Below, in pieces: positions 48,000 to 60,199 of a DNA stretch of 64,000 bases. The notes under the pieces are model-generated. The model ran no database searches and was not told the origin of the DNA. It worked only from the letters and a program-made list of their open reading frames with translations. Where the stretch lies: NCBI RefSeq assembly GCF_954871325.1, contig NC_088775.1, positions 79,895,561 to 79,959,560 on the forward strand. Reading direction: 5' to 3'. The first letter of the stretch is position 1. Every line of letters starts with the position of its first letter. The DNA is from Gordionus sp. m RMFG-2023. Its lineage: Eukaryota; Nematomorpha; Gordioida; Chordodea; Parachordodidae. The translations under genes and the position numbers were made by a program.

Positions 48000-48728
48000 T
48001 TAGTATATAAACTCTATGACAAAAAGTATTTCCAGAGCTAATAAGAATATGCTTTGGTTTAGAATAAATTTGAAAACAGGATCTTTAAGTTTCGAACAAT
48101 GAATTTGATCTAGTTGAAGAGCTAATATTTTTTCAAAATTTAAGTAACCAATTGAATTTCTTTCTTCATAAATAGAAACATCCTTAGACATTACTTTTAG
48201 AAGTGAGATACCCATTTATTAGTAAATGATAGCTCAAAGGTTATTTTCATAAGGAAATATGTTTGAAAAATAGCTCTACGATTTTCTGTTAGCAATATGA
48301 TGCAGGTATTATTATATAAGTATTTTAATTTACTCTTTAATTCATAAATTATATAGGTGTGTTGGCTGCATTACTAGACACCTTTAAAAAAAAATAAACC
48401 TTGTACCAAGAATAAAATTGTATATCGAGTGAAGATTGTCATAAAACATTTTAAACTACTAGAGAACGATGATTCAATTAGTGAAGGATTATGAAAGTTA
48501 GGCGGATATATCAAATACAAGTTATCTAGCAAAGGTAGCAAGTAAACAATCAAAGATAAAACACAAATTAGGATTTCTATTATAAATAAATTAAAAAAGA
48601 ATGCCATATTCTTATCAGAAACGTCATCCACTACCCCAGGATGCAGATGTTTTAAATTTTTGGAAAGAAAATAGAATGAAATTTCTGCATCTTTCCATGC
48701 TCCAAGAAAAAAATTTGTGTTCCAGCTA
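48000..48728 (-). CDS. Last two exons of an unrecognised multi-pass membrane protein
   Basis: Exon 48728-48382 (acceptor GTTTAATAG|, donor AAAG|GTGTCT) joins exon 48193-48000 (acceptor CTTCTAAAAG|) in matching phase (FFFK|VMSKDVSIYEE). The visible part reads SWNTNFFLGAWKDAEISFYF, LHPGVVDDVSDKNMAFFFNL, a hydrophobic stretch (LFIIEILICVLSLIVYLLPL), an exposed loop (YPPNFHNPS), a second (YTILFLVQGLFFF) and a C-terminal one (FILNQSIFLLALEILFVIEF) before the stop. So there are three likely membrane segments and a short tail. I do not recognise the family. The DVSD...FFF region faintly recalls the C-terminus of TMEM39 proteins, but I would not rely on that. Upstream exons were not found. Confidence 0.6.
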
Positions 48729-48899
48729 CTATTAAACTATAAAAATTATAAAATTGAATAAATTTATAGTGAGTTTCAATTAATAATAAAATATAGCATT
48801 ATACTGTTTGTTTTATTTTTGGCTAGTCGGTGCAAGGGGCTTGTCGGTTTAGCAGATTTTATTTAAAAATCAAACTTGTTTAGAAATTCAAATTTAATT

Positions 48900-50075
48900 A
48901 TGTAATGGCATTGTATAATATGTATATTTAAGGAGAAAAATATTTTATAAACCTCAGCTATTTATATTTCTATATGCAAAAAAGTGTTTTTTAGGTGAAA
49001 GTCAAAATGTTTTTACAGCACAATATAAAGTGGCATTAAAATATGAAGAGTTTAAAAATAATAAAATAATAAAAATAATATATGAAATAAAACCCTTTTT
49101 TCTCATTTCAGAAAGTTTCATCATTTATCTGTTTAAATATATATTTAGAATGTAATAATTATATTAGTAGCTAGGGGCTAGTAGAATCAGGACTAGTCGG
49201 ATCAATCAAGTTATACTTACGAATATGATATTATAAAAAATTTATATAATAATATAAAATAAGTGTTCAGTGTTCATTGGCTTCTATTATATATTTAAAT
49301 CAATTCTATATGATAATCAAATAAAATTAGGAAAAATAAAAATAAAAATTTTTTTTAATTTCACACATTTTTTATAATTAAATAATGACATAGTTTGTCA
49401 TTTTTATGAATTATTTTGTTTAAATGAATTTTTTTTTTTTAGCTTTAGTTTAAAAATATTAATTGCATTATAAAAAATACTCAATTAATGATAACCCCCC
49501 CCCCCCTCCGATTAACAAGCCACAAAACGATATATTTAATTTTAAGAATTTAAATATATATTTTTTTTATAACGAATTTTTTTGTTTATCGTAATAAAAT
49601 AAATATAAAATTATGTTAAAATTATAATTCATTAAAAAAAAATCAAGCTTTACAATTTGATTTGCTTAACATTATTCTTAAGGATATCAATTCGTTCCAC
49701 TCATAACGAATTAAATTATAATTTAAATAATTATTGATAATTTATAAATTGTTGTCATCTATCATTCGCTGAATTAGTTTAACTGATCCTATTTTTAAAT
49801 TTTGCATTTTGAGATAGCAAGCAGTAGAAAATTAAATCTTATTTTTAAATTGAAAGCTTTAAAATCACCGTGTTAATGTTTGTCCGTGTGATTAGTTAGT
49901 TTACTGCCATGATATTTATTATCGATTTAGAAAAATAATATTAGTCCAACTAAATTGTTTAAAAAATCTTTGGTACCCTTAACAGTAGTTTTATCTTTAC
50001 TGAACCGGTTTTTATAACCTCAATGAATGTAAATGAAATAAAATGACGAAAAGCTAATATGTAATGACACCATGT
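48900..50075. other. A+T-rich DNA, nothing recognised
   Basis: Contains homopolymer runs (a poly-C at about 49495) but no coding block with splice context. The 5' exons of the minus-strand membrane protein gene may lie here. Confidence 0.35.
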
Positions 50076-50083
50076 AATGGCAC

Positions 50084-50306
50084 TAGTGGTTTTCAACCGC
50101 TCGTTTTGAGCCGATTTTTAAAAGCGGCTAACTCAATATTTAATCTAGAAAAATATTATGGAAGCCTGAAGATTTTATTTGTAGAAGGAACAACGGTTTC
50201 GACATTTATTAGCAAAATCTCGAGGCTTAGGCAATATTTTTCTAGCTTAAATATTGAGTTAGCCGTTTTTAAAAATCGGCTCAAAACGAGCCTTTTAACA
50301 ACACTA
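50084..50306. mobile_element. 223-bp palindromic hAT-type MITE with 8-bp target duplication
   Basis: Almost the whole element is one hairpin: tagtggttttcaaccgctcg ... gagccgatttttaaaagcgg ... is mirrored by ccgtttttaaaaatcggctc ... gagccttttaacaacacta. Flanks are aatggcac (50076-50083) and aatgacac (50307-50314), one mismatch in eight. Related copies lie at 16957-17161 and, partly, near 20140. The open frame through it is a by-product. Confidence 0.88.
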
Positions 50307-50819
50307 AATGACACTATGTAATAACACCTTATTTTTTAAAGCGATTTAAAAATATAAAACCATGTACCTTTAATCGAAAAAAGTAAAAATGTGTGAAAAG
50401 ATGTTTTAACTTGTGAGATGGGGGACTATTATTATGATAGAGTTATGTTATTGTTAAAATTATGCATTATTATTGGTTTAATAGATATTTATTAATCTAA
50501 ATCTATAAATAGTATAAATATCTAAATTTGGCCACAAATATTATTATTTTTTGGTTCTTTTAAACCTTAAATTATTTTAAAGCTCTGTGTTTTAGAATAC
50601 ATTTTTATCGATAGTTTTTAATTGATGCAATAATTAAAATAAGGAATAGAATATTTGATTAAATAAGCTGAAAATAAAATAAATTTGCAAATATAAAATA
50701 AATTTGTAAATATAAAAAATTTGTAAATAAAATGTTTTTAAATTAAAAGGTCTGTAAAACATTATTATTGTATTTCCTGAGATCTATACTTAATATAAAA
50801 TTATTCAAACCCCCTCCCC

Positions 50820-51180
50820 CCAATTAACACGAAAGTTTATTTGTTTCGTATATACTGACATTACTCATAAAAGTTATCAAACAACCTATATTCGGCTGCT
50901 TCAAAAATACGGATCGATTGACCTACTACCCAACTTCCCGTTAAAACTAAATCAAGCATTAAAACCATCCAATCTCACGTAAGGAAAATCAGAGTCAAAA
51001 TCAAGGCCACTACAGCAAAACCCCCTGACAAGATTACCACTTATGGACCCCCTACTATTACAATAACAATCACTAGACCGCTCCTTACCTTAACTACCTG
51101 CTTTGGAACATCAAACACTAAACAGAAGCTACTACGATTGATCAAACTAGAAATAGGCTATGATTAGTTTGAATTTGATG
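50820..51180. other. GC-richer patch, function unknown
   Basis: Richer in C and G than its surroundings. Plus-strand frames give Thr/Pro/Lys-rich text (KIRVKIKATTAKPPDKITTY) without a recognisable domain or clear splice sites. It could be a relic exon or an old insertion. Confidence 0.25.
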
Positions 51181-51734
51181 AATGATTGACTGCCTTCATT
51201 TTTTTTAAATTATTATATTGTACTTACTAGTTATATATTTAGAACTTTTATAGTATTATTTTAACTATATTTTATCCACTTTTAAATAATATAAAATTCA
51301 AATCATATTTGAAAATAAGCATTCCATAAATTATTTACCGTTAGTCTTGCATAATCTTATAGCCTTGATGCAATAACTTTTCTATGAACATTCAAATTAT
51401 ATTTATAATAAAAACAAATTTAATTTTCAACTTCAGGTTTTTATGGGTCATAAATTATCATATTTATGGAATGAGAAGTGTTTTTTAAATATCCTCTCAC
51501 TTATTATTTCTAATAAACAACCTATTTCTTGATTCCAATTCTAAGACATTGGGAAAGTCCCTGATTAATCCAATTATTGGTGCTGGTATTGTGATAAGTA
51601 AGGAATTCCAAAGGAGTTTTGGAGAGTGTTAGAGTAAATAATAGGATAAAGACCATCAGATTTTAAGTTATAACAAATAAAATCGTCCTAACTCCTAAAT
51701 TGTCTAAACGGTTGCAAATCGTTGACCATTATAA

Positions 51735-53295
51735 AAAATAATCTAATATACATATGGGAAATATCAAAATTGTAATTTTTTAAAGCAATAAGATTGGTTT
51801 GGAATTTAACACGTGTGAATATATCTTTACTGCTATGAGAAATTTTGAACCTTGCCTTTTCCTATCAGTAAAGGAAAGCTAACTGGGGAAGGGGGTTGTG
51901 TAATAGCTCATTATATTTTATCTGAAAAGTTTTATATGTACGTTGCCCAAGCGAAAGGAATCTAGCATGATTTCCCATCATCAGAATTATATTCCATAAC
52001 ATTCATGAATTTATGACTGCTCATAATTCTAAAATTGGGAAACCCCTATTTTTGCCTTGAATTAATATAATATAAGTGGACCTTATAATATCGCTCAAAT
52101 CCGCTCTTCCCATATAGGAATTAGAATTATACTAATTTATATGCTGAGTAATTTTTATTTTCGACAAAATTTTACGAAAGAATTTAGACGCTGAATAGAA
52201 AGGTAAGAATTTTGCATGTTGACACAATTATCACTATTGAACTATTTTTTTAATGAAATGCGAATATTTTATTAATCTTTCCAAATCGATAATCTTCATA
52301 GTCCTTTTCTTCTTTTTACCATAACTATAATTGTTTATAGGAGAATATTAATCAATTTTTCTTATGGCTTTATGATGTTGTATAATACAACTTGAATACT
52401 TACATAAAAAATAAAAATATGAATCAATTAAATAGCAAAATATAGACTATAGCCATTTTTAGCTTTTTATAATGTTTATGAACTAAATTCAATTTCGTCC
52501 TCTTGACAAAGCCTTTGAATCTGATTAATCTTAATTTTTTTTTGCCTACATTTCAAATGTAATGTAGGGTGGGGTGGGATATCTATGCATTTTTATTTAT
52601 TATTAATGACCACCATGCCAAATTTTTGGGCATTACATAGAGACAATCGATTGCATATAAGAACAAATATTTCTGGTAATATATAATCCTAAAGGGGATA
52701 AATTATATTGTAAACTAAAATTATTGTTATTGTTTTAAAGATTATAGTTGACCATGATATTTCTTGACATGGTTAGAAAAAAAAATTAATCAAAAAAATA
52801 TTTAATATAAAGTTTGGCATTACTATTTCGTATCTTATCTCGTTTTTTGTTTTTTTCGTTTTATTTTGTTTTTAAATTTTTTAATGTATTATGGCTATTT
52901 AGTATTAAGCCGACCTAGGACACGGCCTTAATGCTTACAATTACTTTTTAATGCTCCAAATAAAAAAGTTAATTGTCCAGAAAAAGTACTAATTAATCAG
53001 GAATATAACTGAAATACTCATAAAAAATATATGAAACGGTCAGAAATCGTTTTACATATTATGAAAATTATCTGTGAAAATCAGTAAAAAAATTCTAAAA
53101 CTTAAACATTTAAAATAAGGGGAAAAATTTTTTTAACGTTTCAATTTCTATTCTGAGCGAAATAATATAAGTCTTTGCTTTATTATTCAAAATTTTTGTT
53201 ATTCTTGGGTAATTGATAGTTGTTTACTTTCTTTTATTGCCTTGCATTGAAATAATATATGAAGAATTTGGGTATAAAAAAATATATTAACAGTT
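51735..53295 (+). repeat. Segmental duplication block, copy 1
   Basis: Non-coding block that aligns, with gaps, to 58600-59730. Shared landmarks in order are aaaggaaagctaa followed by a G-rich run, attctaaaa-ttggnaancc, aattttta-tgccttg, ctttttaccataact, gaatcaattaaatag, gagacaatcnnttacatata, gatatttcttgacatggtta and tattattcaaaatttttgtt. It lies downstream of GT31 paralogue 1 as its partner lies downstream of paralogue 2. Confidence 0.8.
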
Positions 53296-53782
53296 TTTAA
53301 GCTATAAATAGAACATTATGATAATTACTTGCATCAAAGGTTGCTATAGCAGAAACATACTTTTTAGAGTCTAAACTATAAATGAACTTATTCTTTAAAA
53401 ATTATATTTTTTAGTTAATAATTTTATTATTTTTTAATACAATTAGAGGATATTAATTAAATCATGGTTTTGAAAAGAGCCCATAAAAATATTTTGAGCA
53501 AAAATTTATCTAAAAGTGCCAAATATTTTTTGTAAAAATCTTAAAGAAAAGAAAGGAAAAGATTAAATTGATTTTTAATCCAAATTTTAAAAAAAAACAT
53601 ATTTAAATTCAATATTTATAATACAATATCCTAATTTAGCGGTAACTGTTGTGGTCAAAATCACAATTGATATTGAAAGGATAAATTAATTTTCAAAACA
53701 AAAATTTTTCATTAATAATTGTTATTTTATTTGTAAAATGAAATGAAAAAATATTGCTAAGGATGTGTCCTTCAACTTATTA

Positions 53783-54212
53783 CCTGAGACGAGCCGGGTT
53801 CATAATTTAAATTTTTTAAATCATTTGGAGAGTGCGTTACGGGTTTAATTCTTTGATCAGGCCCGGCCCAGGCCCACATTAAAAACATTTAGGCTCAGGC
53901 CTGGCCCGGCCCATATTTAATATTAAAAAATTATCAAGCCCAGTCCACGCCCATGATAAGGTTCAAACAAATTCCCCAAGCTCAGCCCAAGCCTATATAT
54001 AAAATTTAATATATTGTATTTAATGAATAACAATATTTCAGTATAATTAGACATTTTGCTTTTATTCTTTATAAGAAAAAAAAACTGTAATATTTTTTTA
54101 AGTAAACAACTTTTTAAAATAAGCTTTAAAGGAAAAGGTTTAGGGCTAAGCTTATAAAAAATTAAAATATTAGGCCCATTTTGGGGGTATACCCAGCTTA
54201 TTAAGGTCTCTG
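53783..54212. mobile_element. GC-rich hAT-type MITE, about 430 bp
   Basis: Starts ctgagacgagccgggttc and ends ttaaggtctctg. The interior has tandem GC-rich patches (gcccggcccaggccc, ctggcccggccca) in A+T-rich sequence. Flanks cttattac and attatcag match at five of eight positions, a possible decayed duplication. Its length and architecture match the 62035-62467 element. Confidence 0.65.
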
Positions 54213-54585
54213 ATTATCAGCCATCTTTTAGTCGGCTATAAACAGCCTAAAAAGTAGGATGGAAAAAAAAATCGATAAAAACTAAAAAAAACAAAGAAAA
54301 AAATTAAAACCAAACACTTAAAAATACCAAAATAAGGTGTCCTAGTTCAAAAGCTGTACCTAGGCTAAGCAAAAATAAGCATCTAAAATAAGTAGAACCA
54401 AGATATGGACTAAATGCTTTGCCATATTTTTTAAGTTTGAATTTTTTCAAGACCATTAAATTTAAATGTTTGTTTTTTATAAAAAAAAATAATATGAGAC
54501 CAAAAAAAACATTTTAAATTATATTTTTTAAAACCGTGATAAAAGTAATTTCCAAGATAAATAAATAACAATGTGATAATAAATT

Positions 54586-56847
54586 ATGGTATCCAATGCC
54601 AAAATTTTCTTCGCGGTCTTAATTAAAAAGAAAAATAGATATATAGCCTATTGCTCATTAATATTGTTGACTTTCCTTTTTCTGATGTATGATTCAAATT
54701 GGAATATGGCACCCAGTACCAGAACAAATTCCTGGACATCCTACCCAAGATTCTACAAAAAACACGTATGGAATAAAGTTAAGAACGCTTTCGATTTTAG
54801 GAAAAACATTGTTTACGATCGTAAGAAAAATGATAACTCACTAAAAGGCTCGAGCAGTGAATCGCTAAAATCATTCGATGACACTGGAGGGGTAACATGG
54901 ATAGAATCTCACAGCATTTTGAATCAAGTCCTATCACCACAGCTGATTCAAGCATGCCTTCATTCAACAAGCTCCCATAATGAATTCCATATTTCAAATT
55001 CGAATCCCTATATCAAATTAAATGCTCAATATGCCAGTAATTTTTTATGGCGTCATTTCCGAAACAATTCTGGTGAACCTTATAGCGGAATATTTTACAA
55101 AATGATAGCCAGAAAATTCCCCGTCATCGATTTGCCCAATTTCCAATATAAAATTGACATAAGTTATCCCGAGTGCGAGGACAAAGAGTATTTGAACTAT
55201 TTAGACTGTCCTCAAAATAATAAAGATACACATATAATACCTATTCTGACACGGGCTTCCAATAGTGTGGAGATCAAAGGTACGCAGAATTTATTATCAA
55301 ATAATAGATTAGCAAAAATGATTGCCTTTCTTTCTAATGAGATACAGACTTCAAATTCTAAGGCTGCGGTTGATTCGAGCACTTCTAATAATAGCGCAAA
55401 GACTCAATCGGTTCGATTCAAAGTTAAAAAGAAGACGAAACCTATAAATCTAATCGTATTAATTCATACCGCTCCTTCTAATTTCGAAAATCGTATGTCT
55501 ATTCGGAAATCGTGGGGATCCGTGAACTATATTAATAAATTGAAAAATAAAGAACCTGCTAAACCATCACCTTATCTAGCAAACGGTGAATATAAAGGAC
55601 GCTTAATAGATTCTATATATAAGACTTTGAGGGGGGAAATGAAATTTGAAGAAATGAACATAAGGCTAGTTTTTCTAACAGCTTTAAATGCTATGGAAGT
55701 CAAAGAGGAAGAAAGGTTGTTTAACATGAGAATGACATCCCTAAAACCTTTTCCAGTGTCGCATAATTCTAGTACCATAGCCCGTACCTCAAGAACTACG
55801 GAACCTCGATTTAACTTCACTACATATCAACAATCAACCAGTTTTACACAAAAAAGGCTTAAAATAGAAGCGCGTAAATATAGAGATATCGTTCAAGGAA
55901 ATTTTGTCGACTCCTATCAAAATTTAACTTACAAAATGATCATGGGATTTAAGTGGATAGTGAGTAGATGTCCCAAGGCCGATTACATTTTAAAGATAGA
56001 CGACGATGTTTATGTAGATATATTTAAGCTTTATATACTGATTAATAAAGCAACACATTTAAAAAACGTCTATGACGATTATGAACAAAACCTAAAAACG
56101 ACACCTCTAGATGTTACCGATATTAATCTTTTATTGAATAGGCTATTCTTGAACTCATTGTCATCGAATACAACTGTAACAAAAACAGATATGATCAGTA
56201 GTGTACAAAAAGAAGATAAAGAATGGATTAGTGATCTACTAACTTCTTTCACCATTCCCAAACGAACTCTACCTGTAGATAAAAATTCACATTATGATAA
56301 AGTCTCCTTATTAAATAATAACACATTTGCGCAATCTATATGCAAGGGTTTAGCAGCGGCCTACGAAACTTTAGATACAAACCCTTTCACCAATATGCTG
56401 CTATGCAATGTATGGACTGAAATGCCAGTTCTACGTGATCAGTCTTCCAAATGGTATATGAGTGAAAGTGATTATGTCAACAACACCTATCCTCCATATT
56501 GCTCTGGTGGGGCGATCTTGCTACCAACTAACGTTGCCTACAAGCTAATGTTCAACGCTCCAAATCTTAAGTATTTTTGGATCGATGACATACATATAAC
56601 GGGGTCTCTGATGGCCTACTCCAAGTTATCGCTAAAAAGACTGAATTCCCGTTTTACATTCGAACCTTTTCCTACCAAAAATGATCAAGACATATCTACG
56701 TGGCTCAATGCGAATAGTGAGGAAAGTTTCTACGAGCAACTAGGCACGAATAAATATATATTTGGTCTTTTGTACAATTCCAACAATATTCAAAAGCTAT
56801 GGAATCAAACGTTCAATTTTTACATGGATTATTTTATGATAATATAA
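54586..56847 (+). CDS. Beta-1,3-galactosyltransferase-like protein (GT31), paralogue 2
   Basis: Intronless, 753 codons, starting MVSNAK at the same point as the conserved start of paralogue 1. Membrane segment at about residues 20-34, then TFLFLMYDSNWNM, identical in both copies. The catalytic domain shows MSIRKSWG (304-311), LVFLTAL, RKYRDIVQGNFVDSYQNLTY, ADYILKIDDDVYVD with DDD at 472-474, YCSGGAILL (the more usual GG form) and FWIDDIHITG. The two proteins align almost end to end and are most alike around the DDD motif. The stem and the inserts after IRKSWG differ more. Both frames are intact, so both are probably expressed. GT31 enzymes transfer galactose or N-acetyl-hexosamines in the Golgi; donor and acceptor cannot be read from sequence. 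An AATAAA follows at 56881. Confidence 0.9.
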   Translation: MVSNAKIFFAVLIKKKNRYIAYCSLILLTFLFLMYDSNWNMAPSTRTNSWTSYPRFYKKHVWNKVKNAFDFRKNIVYDRKKNDNSLKGSSSESLKSFDDTGGVTWIESHSILNQVLSPQLIQACLHSTSSHNEFHISNSNPYIKLNAQYASNFLWRHFRNNSGEPYSGIFYKMIARKFPVIDLPNFQYKIDISYPECEDKEYLNYLDCPQNNKDTHIIPILTRASNSVEIKGTQNLLSNNRLAKMIAFLSNEIQTSNSKAAVDSSTSNNSAKTQSVRFKVKKKTKPINLIVLIHTAPSNFENRMSIRKSWGSVNYINKLKNKEPAKPSPYLANGEYKGRLIDSIYKTLRGEMKFEEMNIRLVFLTALNAMEVKEEERLFNMRMTSLKPFPVSHNSSTIARTSRTTEPRFNFTTYQQSTSFTQKRLKIEARKYRDIVQGNFVDSYQNLTYKMIMGFKWIVSRCPKADYILKIDDDVYVDIFKLYILINKATHLKNVYDDYEQNLKTTPLDVTDINLLLNRLFLNSLSSNTTVTKTDMISSVQKEDKEWISDLLTSFTIPKRTLPVDKNSHYDKVSLLNNNTFAQSICKGLAAAYETLDTNPFTNMLLCNVWTEMPVLRDQSSKWYMSESDYVNNTYPPYCSGGAILLPTNVAYKLMFNAPNLKYFWIDDIHITGSLMAYSKLSLKRLNSRFTFEPFPTKNDQDISTWLNANSEESFYEQLGTNKYIFGLLYNSNNIQKLWNQTFNFYMDYFMII

Positions 56848-56880
56848 ATCATGGTGCTTAAAAAAAGTTAACGGAATTAT

Positions 56881-56886
56881 AATAAA
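56881..56886 (+). terminator. Poly(A) signal of GT31 paralogue 2
   Basis: AATAAA 34 bp after the stop codon. Plausible, but unproven in A+T-rich DNA. Confidence 0.45.
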
Positions 56887-56889
56887 TCT

Positions 56890-58590
56890 GATTTTTTTTC
56901 ATAAACAAGTGCAAGTTTTTGTTATTTTTCAATAGGTATTATTCATTACTTAAAAGGCTAACATTATACTTTACTCTTACCCAAAAAGAATTAAATAAGA
57001 TGAAGCAAATATAGTTTTCATTTATATATAATAAACCTATCGAGAATTATTCGATAATTGCAAAATTTATAAATACGAATAATAAATTATATGAATTATG
57101 TTTTTTGAACGAATAATAAATTTATATTATTCATAAATTTTAGAATTTTCAAATATTTTATAATTAACTTCCCCTTTAAAAAAATTTATTAAAGCCAATA
57201 ATCAAATATTCTATTTTTTTTAGCACTTGAAAAGGTTGATTTTTATTTTATTGTGACAATGTCTTTGTTAAAATATTTCCTGAAATTAAATTTAAACAAA
57301 AATATTTAAATTGTAAGATTATGTAATCATGAGATAATATAATAGGTTTCTTTTACATCTTGTGATCCTTTTTTTAAAAATAAAATATGAATATAAAAGA
57401 AAGCATTCTTCTAAAGGTTATATGTCAAAAATCCTTTTTTTTTAAATTTGAAAAGCTTCAAAATTTTAAAATTTGAATGAAATCCTTATGTTAAAATTTT
57501 TTGAAATTTATAAAATTTTCTAGAATTATGTTTTGGACAGGTTTTTTATTTTTATCATTAAAAAGCTTATTTATTTTCTTAAGTTTCGAAAGTTTGTGAA
57601 ATGTTTTGATATTTTGGACACTGCCAATAGAAGAAATAATTAAGAAAACTTTATGCCTAAAAGAATAGCTGCCTAAATGTTTATTTTAATAACAGTATTT
57701 TTTTTATCACTATTTTATCTTACTGATGATTTATTCATTAAAATGCTTTTTAAAAGTGTCGTTGAATTTAAATCAGCTGGTGACCACGTAGCACGCCATT
57801 TTAATTTTCCATATGATATTTGGTTTATGTTTGAAGGTGCCAACACACTTTAAATGACTAAATTCAGTCTAGGTATTTATTATATACCATTTGAATCAAG
57901 GCCATATTATGATATTATCTAATATTTGATTGGTTCTAACTAATAGAAAATGCCGTTGTAACAGCTGATTTATTTAAATTTATATATGTCTATTTATAAT
58001 ACATGACTTGTCATATTTAACGGATTCGAACCTAGATAGAAGTTTAAAGTGATTTCTTGACGTTTATTGAGAGTGAGCAGATCCTGTTCGAAAACAACGC
58101 TCTTATTTCCTGCAATTGTAATGATTTTGAGATTAAAAAAAGGGTGAAGATTGATTAAAAATGACAAAAAAAGTAGAATTGACCATAAAAACGAAGAATT
58201 TAAAAAAAAAATATTGTATGGGTAATAAGGTAAAAAAGATTAATTAAATGAAAAATTAAGAATAGTAAAAGATGATAAAAACATGGTTAAAGATGATATA
58301 AAATTAAAGAGATCGCAAAAAATTTTAAAAAAAATTAAGAAAGAAAATTACAAATTACAAAAAATTAAAGAAAAATAATTATATTTATTTTTTAAAAATT
58401 AACGATTTTCCTTTTTTGAATAGGAATTTTCCTTTTTTGATTGATAAGATTTTTATCAACCCATAAAAATTATTATTTTTTTCAAATTAATTTATTTTAG
58501 TTTAAATTCCTTTAAAAAAAATTCGCCCGCAAAAAACGTCTCAAATAGGAAGTATAAACAGTATCTGCATCTTTTGCCATTCATGGGTGT
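56890..58590. other. A+T-rich DNA, no gene seen
   Basis: No counterpart of the 48-kb membrane-protein exons could be found here, although this is the equivalent position in the duplicated layout. Confidence 0.35.
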
Positions 58591-58599
58591 AAAAATATC

Positions 58600-59730
58600 T
58601 ATAATATATAATATATATAATATCAAAATAGTGCAATTTTTAAAACAATAGGATCATTTTGGTATTTGGCACTTTGTGACTATATATTTTATGAGAAACT
58701 TTCCATTTAGCCTTTCCCTATCTAGTTTTGTGTATTTCCTGTACTAAGGAAAGCTAATTCGGGGAGGGGATCCTGTATATGCCCCCTATTATATTTTATC
58801 GGATGAGTTTTATACAAGTGTACATGAATCTAAATAACATAACTTCTTATCATAAAAATTAGTTCTATTCAATAATATTCGAGTAGCAACCAATATAATT
58901 CTAAAAATTGGTAGGCATTTTTGCCTTGTAAATATATCTTGTATATGAAACCTATAATTATATAAATTTATATTATGCTAAATAATTTTTATTTTTTAAA
59001 ATCTTAATAGAATTTGGACAGGGTTCTATCTATTAAGGCAACTATCTTGAACTATAAATATTTATGATCTTTTCCTAATCGAAATCTTTATAATAATCTC
59101 TTTCTCCTTTTCACCATAACTCTGCCTCCAGTTGCAAAATTTACTTAGATTGGTGAAAGATAAATATTTTTAATTTTTTTGCTGTTATAATAGTACAATT
59201 TTAAAGCTATATAAAGCGTTTTTAAATTACTTCGACCCCCCTACACCCCCCCCCCCCTCCCCTTCCCCTCCCAAAAAAATAAAATAAAAAAAATTTGAAT
59301 CAATAAATAGTAATTTGTTGACCATTTTTGAATTGTCTTTTTTTTGTTAGTTTTGAATGCTATTTATTCTCAAGCCAACTTTCCTAAAGTTTTATATCAT
59401 TGACACTAAACACTATGCCAACCTTTTAATGGAGTATTCGATTGAGACAATCTGTTACATATAAAAATAAATACTGTTGATATATAATACTATAAATTAA
59501 TTTTGTAAATCAAAAATTATTTCGATTATTTGAAAAATAATTACTTTTGTTTTCGATATATTTCTTGCCTTGCTTAGAAAAAAAATTATTATTATTAAAA
59601 AGGATTTTAATTTATTATCCAAAATTTGTTATTCTTCGAAAAATTAAGAGTTGCTTAGTATAACTTTATGTTTATTGCCTTACATAGGAAAAAATATAAA
59701 CAATTAGGTAAGAAAAAATTAATTGTTTAC
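58600..59730 (+). repeat. Segmental duplication block, copy 2
   Basis: Partner of 51735-53295, in the same orientation and order but shorter. It has its own additions, including a C-rich tract at about 59235-59275. Landmarks include ctaaggaaagctaattcggg, ccttttcaccataactct, gaatcaataaatagtaattt, gagacaatctgttacatata, gatatatttcttgccttgct and tattatccaaaatttgttat. Confidence 0.8.
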
Positions 59731-59747
59731 ATCTAATTTTGCTGTCA

Positions 59748-59812
59748 GGCACGTGCAAATGGGGGAACGAGTGGGGCAGCTGCAGAGGGCTACCTCCAAA
59801 ATAAGATTTTTT
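59748..59812 (+). mobile_element. Possible hAT left terminus
   Basis: caggcacgtgcaaatggggg followed by a G-rich stretch resembles hAT ends of the CAGG-x-ACGTGCA type. It could belong to the decayed transposase about 1.4 kb downstream. No right end was found. Confidence 0.35.
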
Positions 59813-60199
59813 TAGTAAACAACAAATTTATCTTTTTCATTTAAGAAAATTTTTTTTCATCATTTAATATTTTTATTGAAATTAACCTTAAAACTACTGG
59901 AATAACTTTTGGATATTATGATGATTAGTCTGCCTTTAAGATAAGAAAAAATATTTGCACCATATTTGGGTGGGTATACTTAAAATTACCCGCATCTAAA
60001 TAAAGTTATTATTTTAATTAAGATTTATATTCACTTATTAGAAGTTTAATTTAATATATATTTTTAATTTAATATATATTATATACTAGTATTAAACCCT
60101 TAAAAAAATGACAAATTAGATTAATAGAAAATTATGTTTTAGTGAATTGAATTGTTAGGACGCGCTATATAATCAATTAATTCATTAAAAGTTCGCTAA

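Noticed and set aside
55572-55820. Minus-strand frames within the GT31 genes
   Set aside because: They are antisense to an intact, conserved coding frame.
58015-58095. Minus-strand GGTTCGAATCC, a perfect tRNA B-box
   Set aside because: No A-box or cloverleaf can be drawn around it, so a tRNA gene is not supported.
59231-59275. Long C-rich tract
   Set aside because: Similar homopolymer tracts occur at many sites here; nothing marks it as a functional motif.
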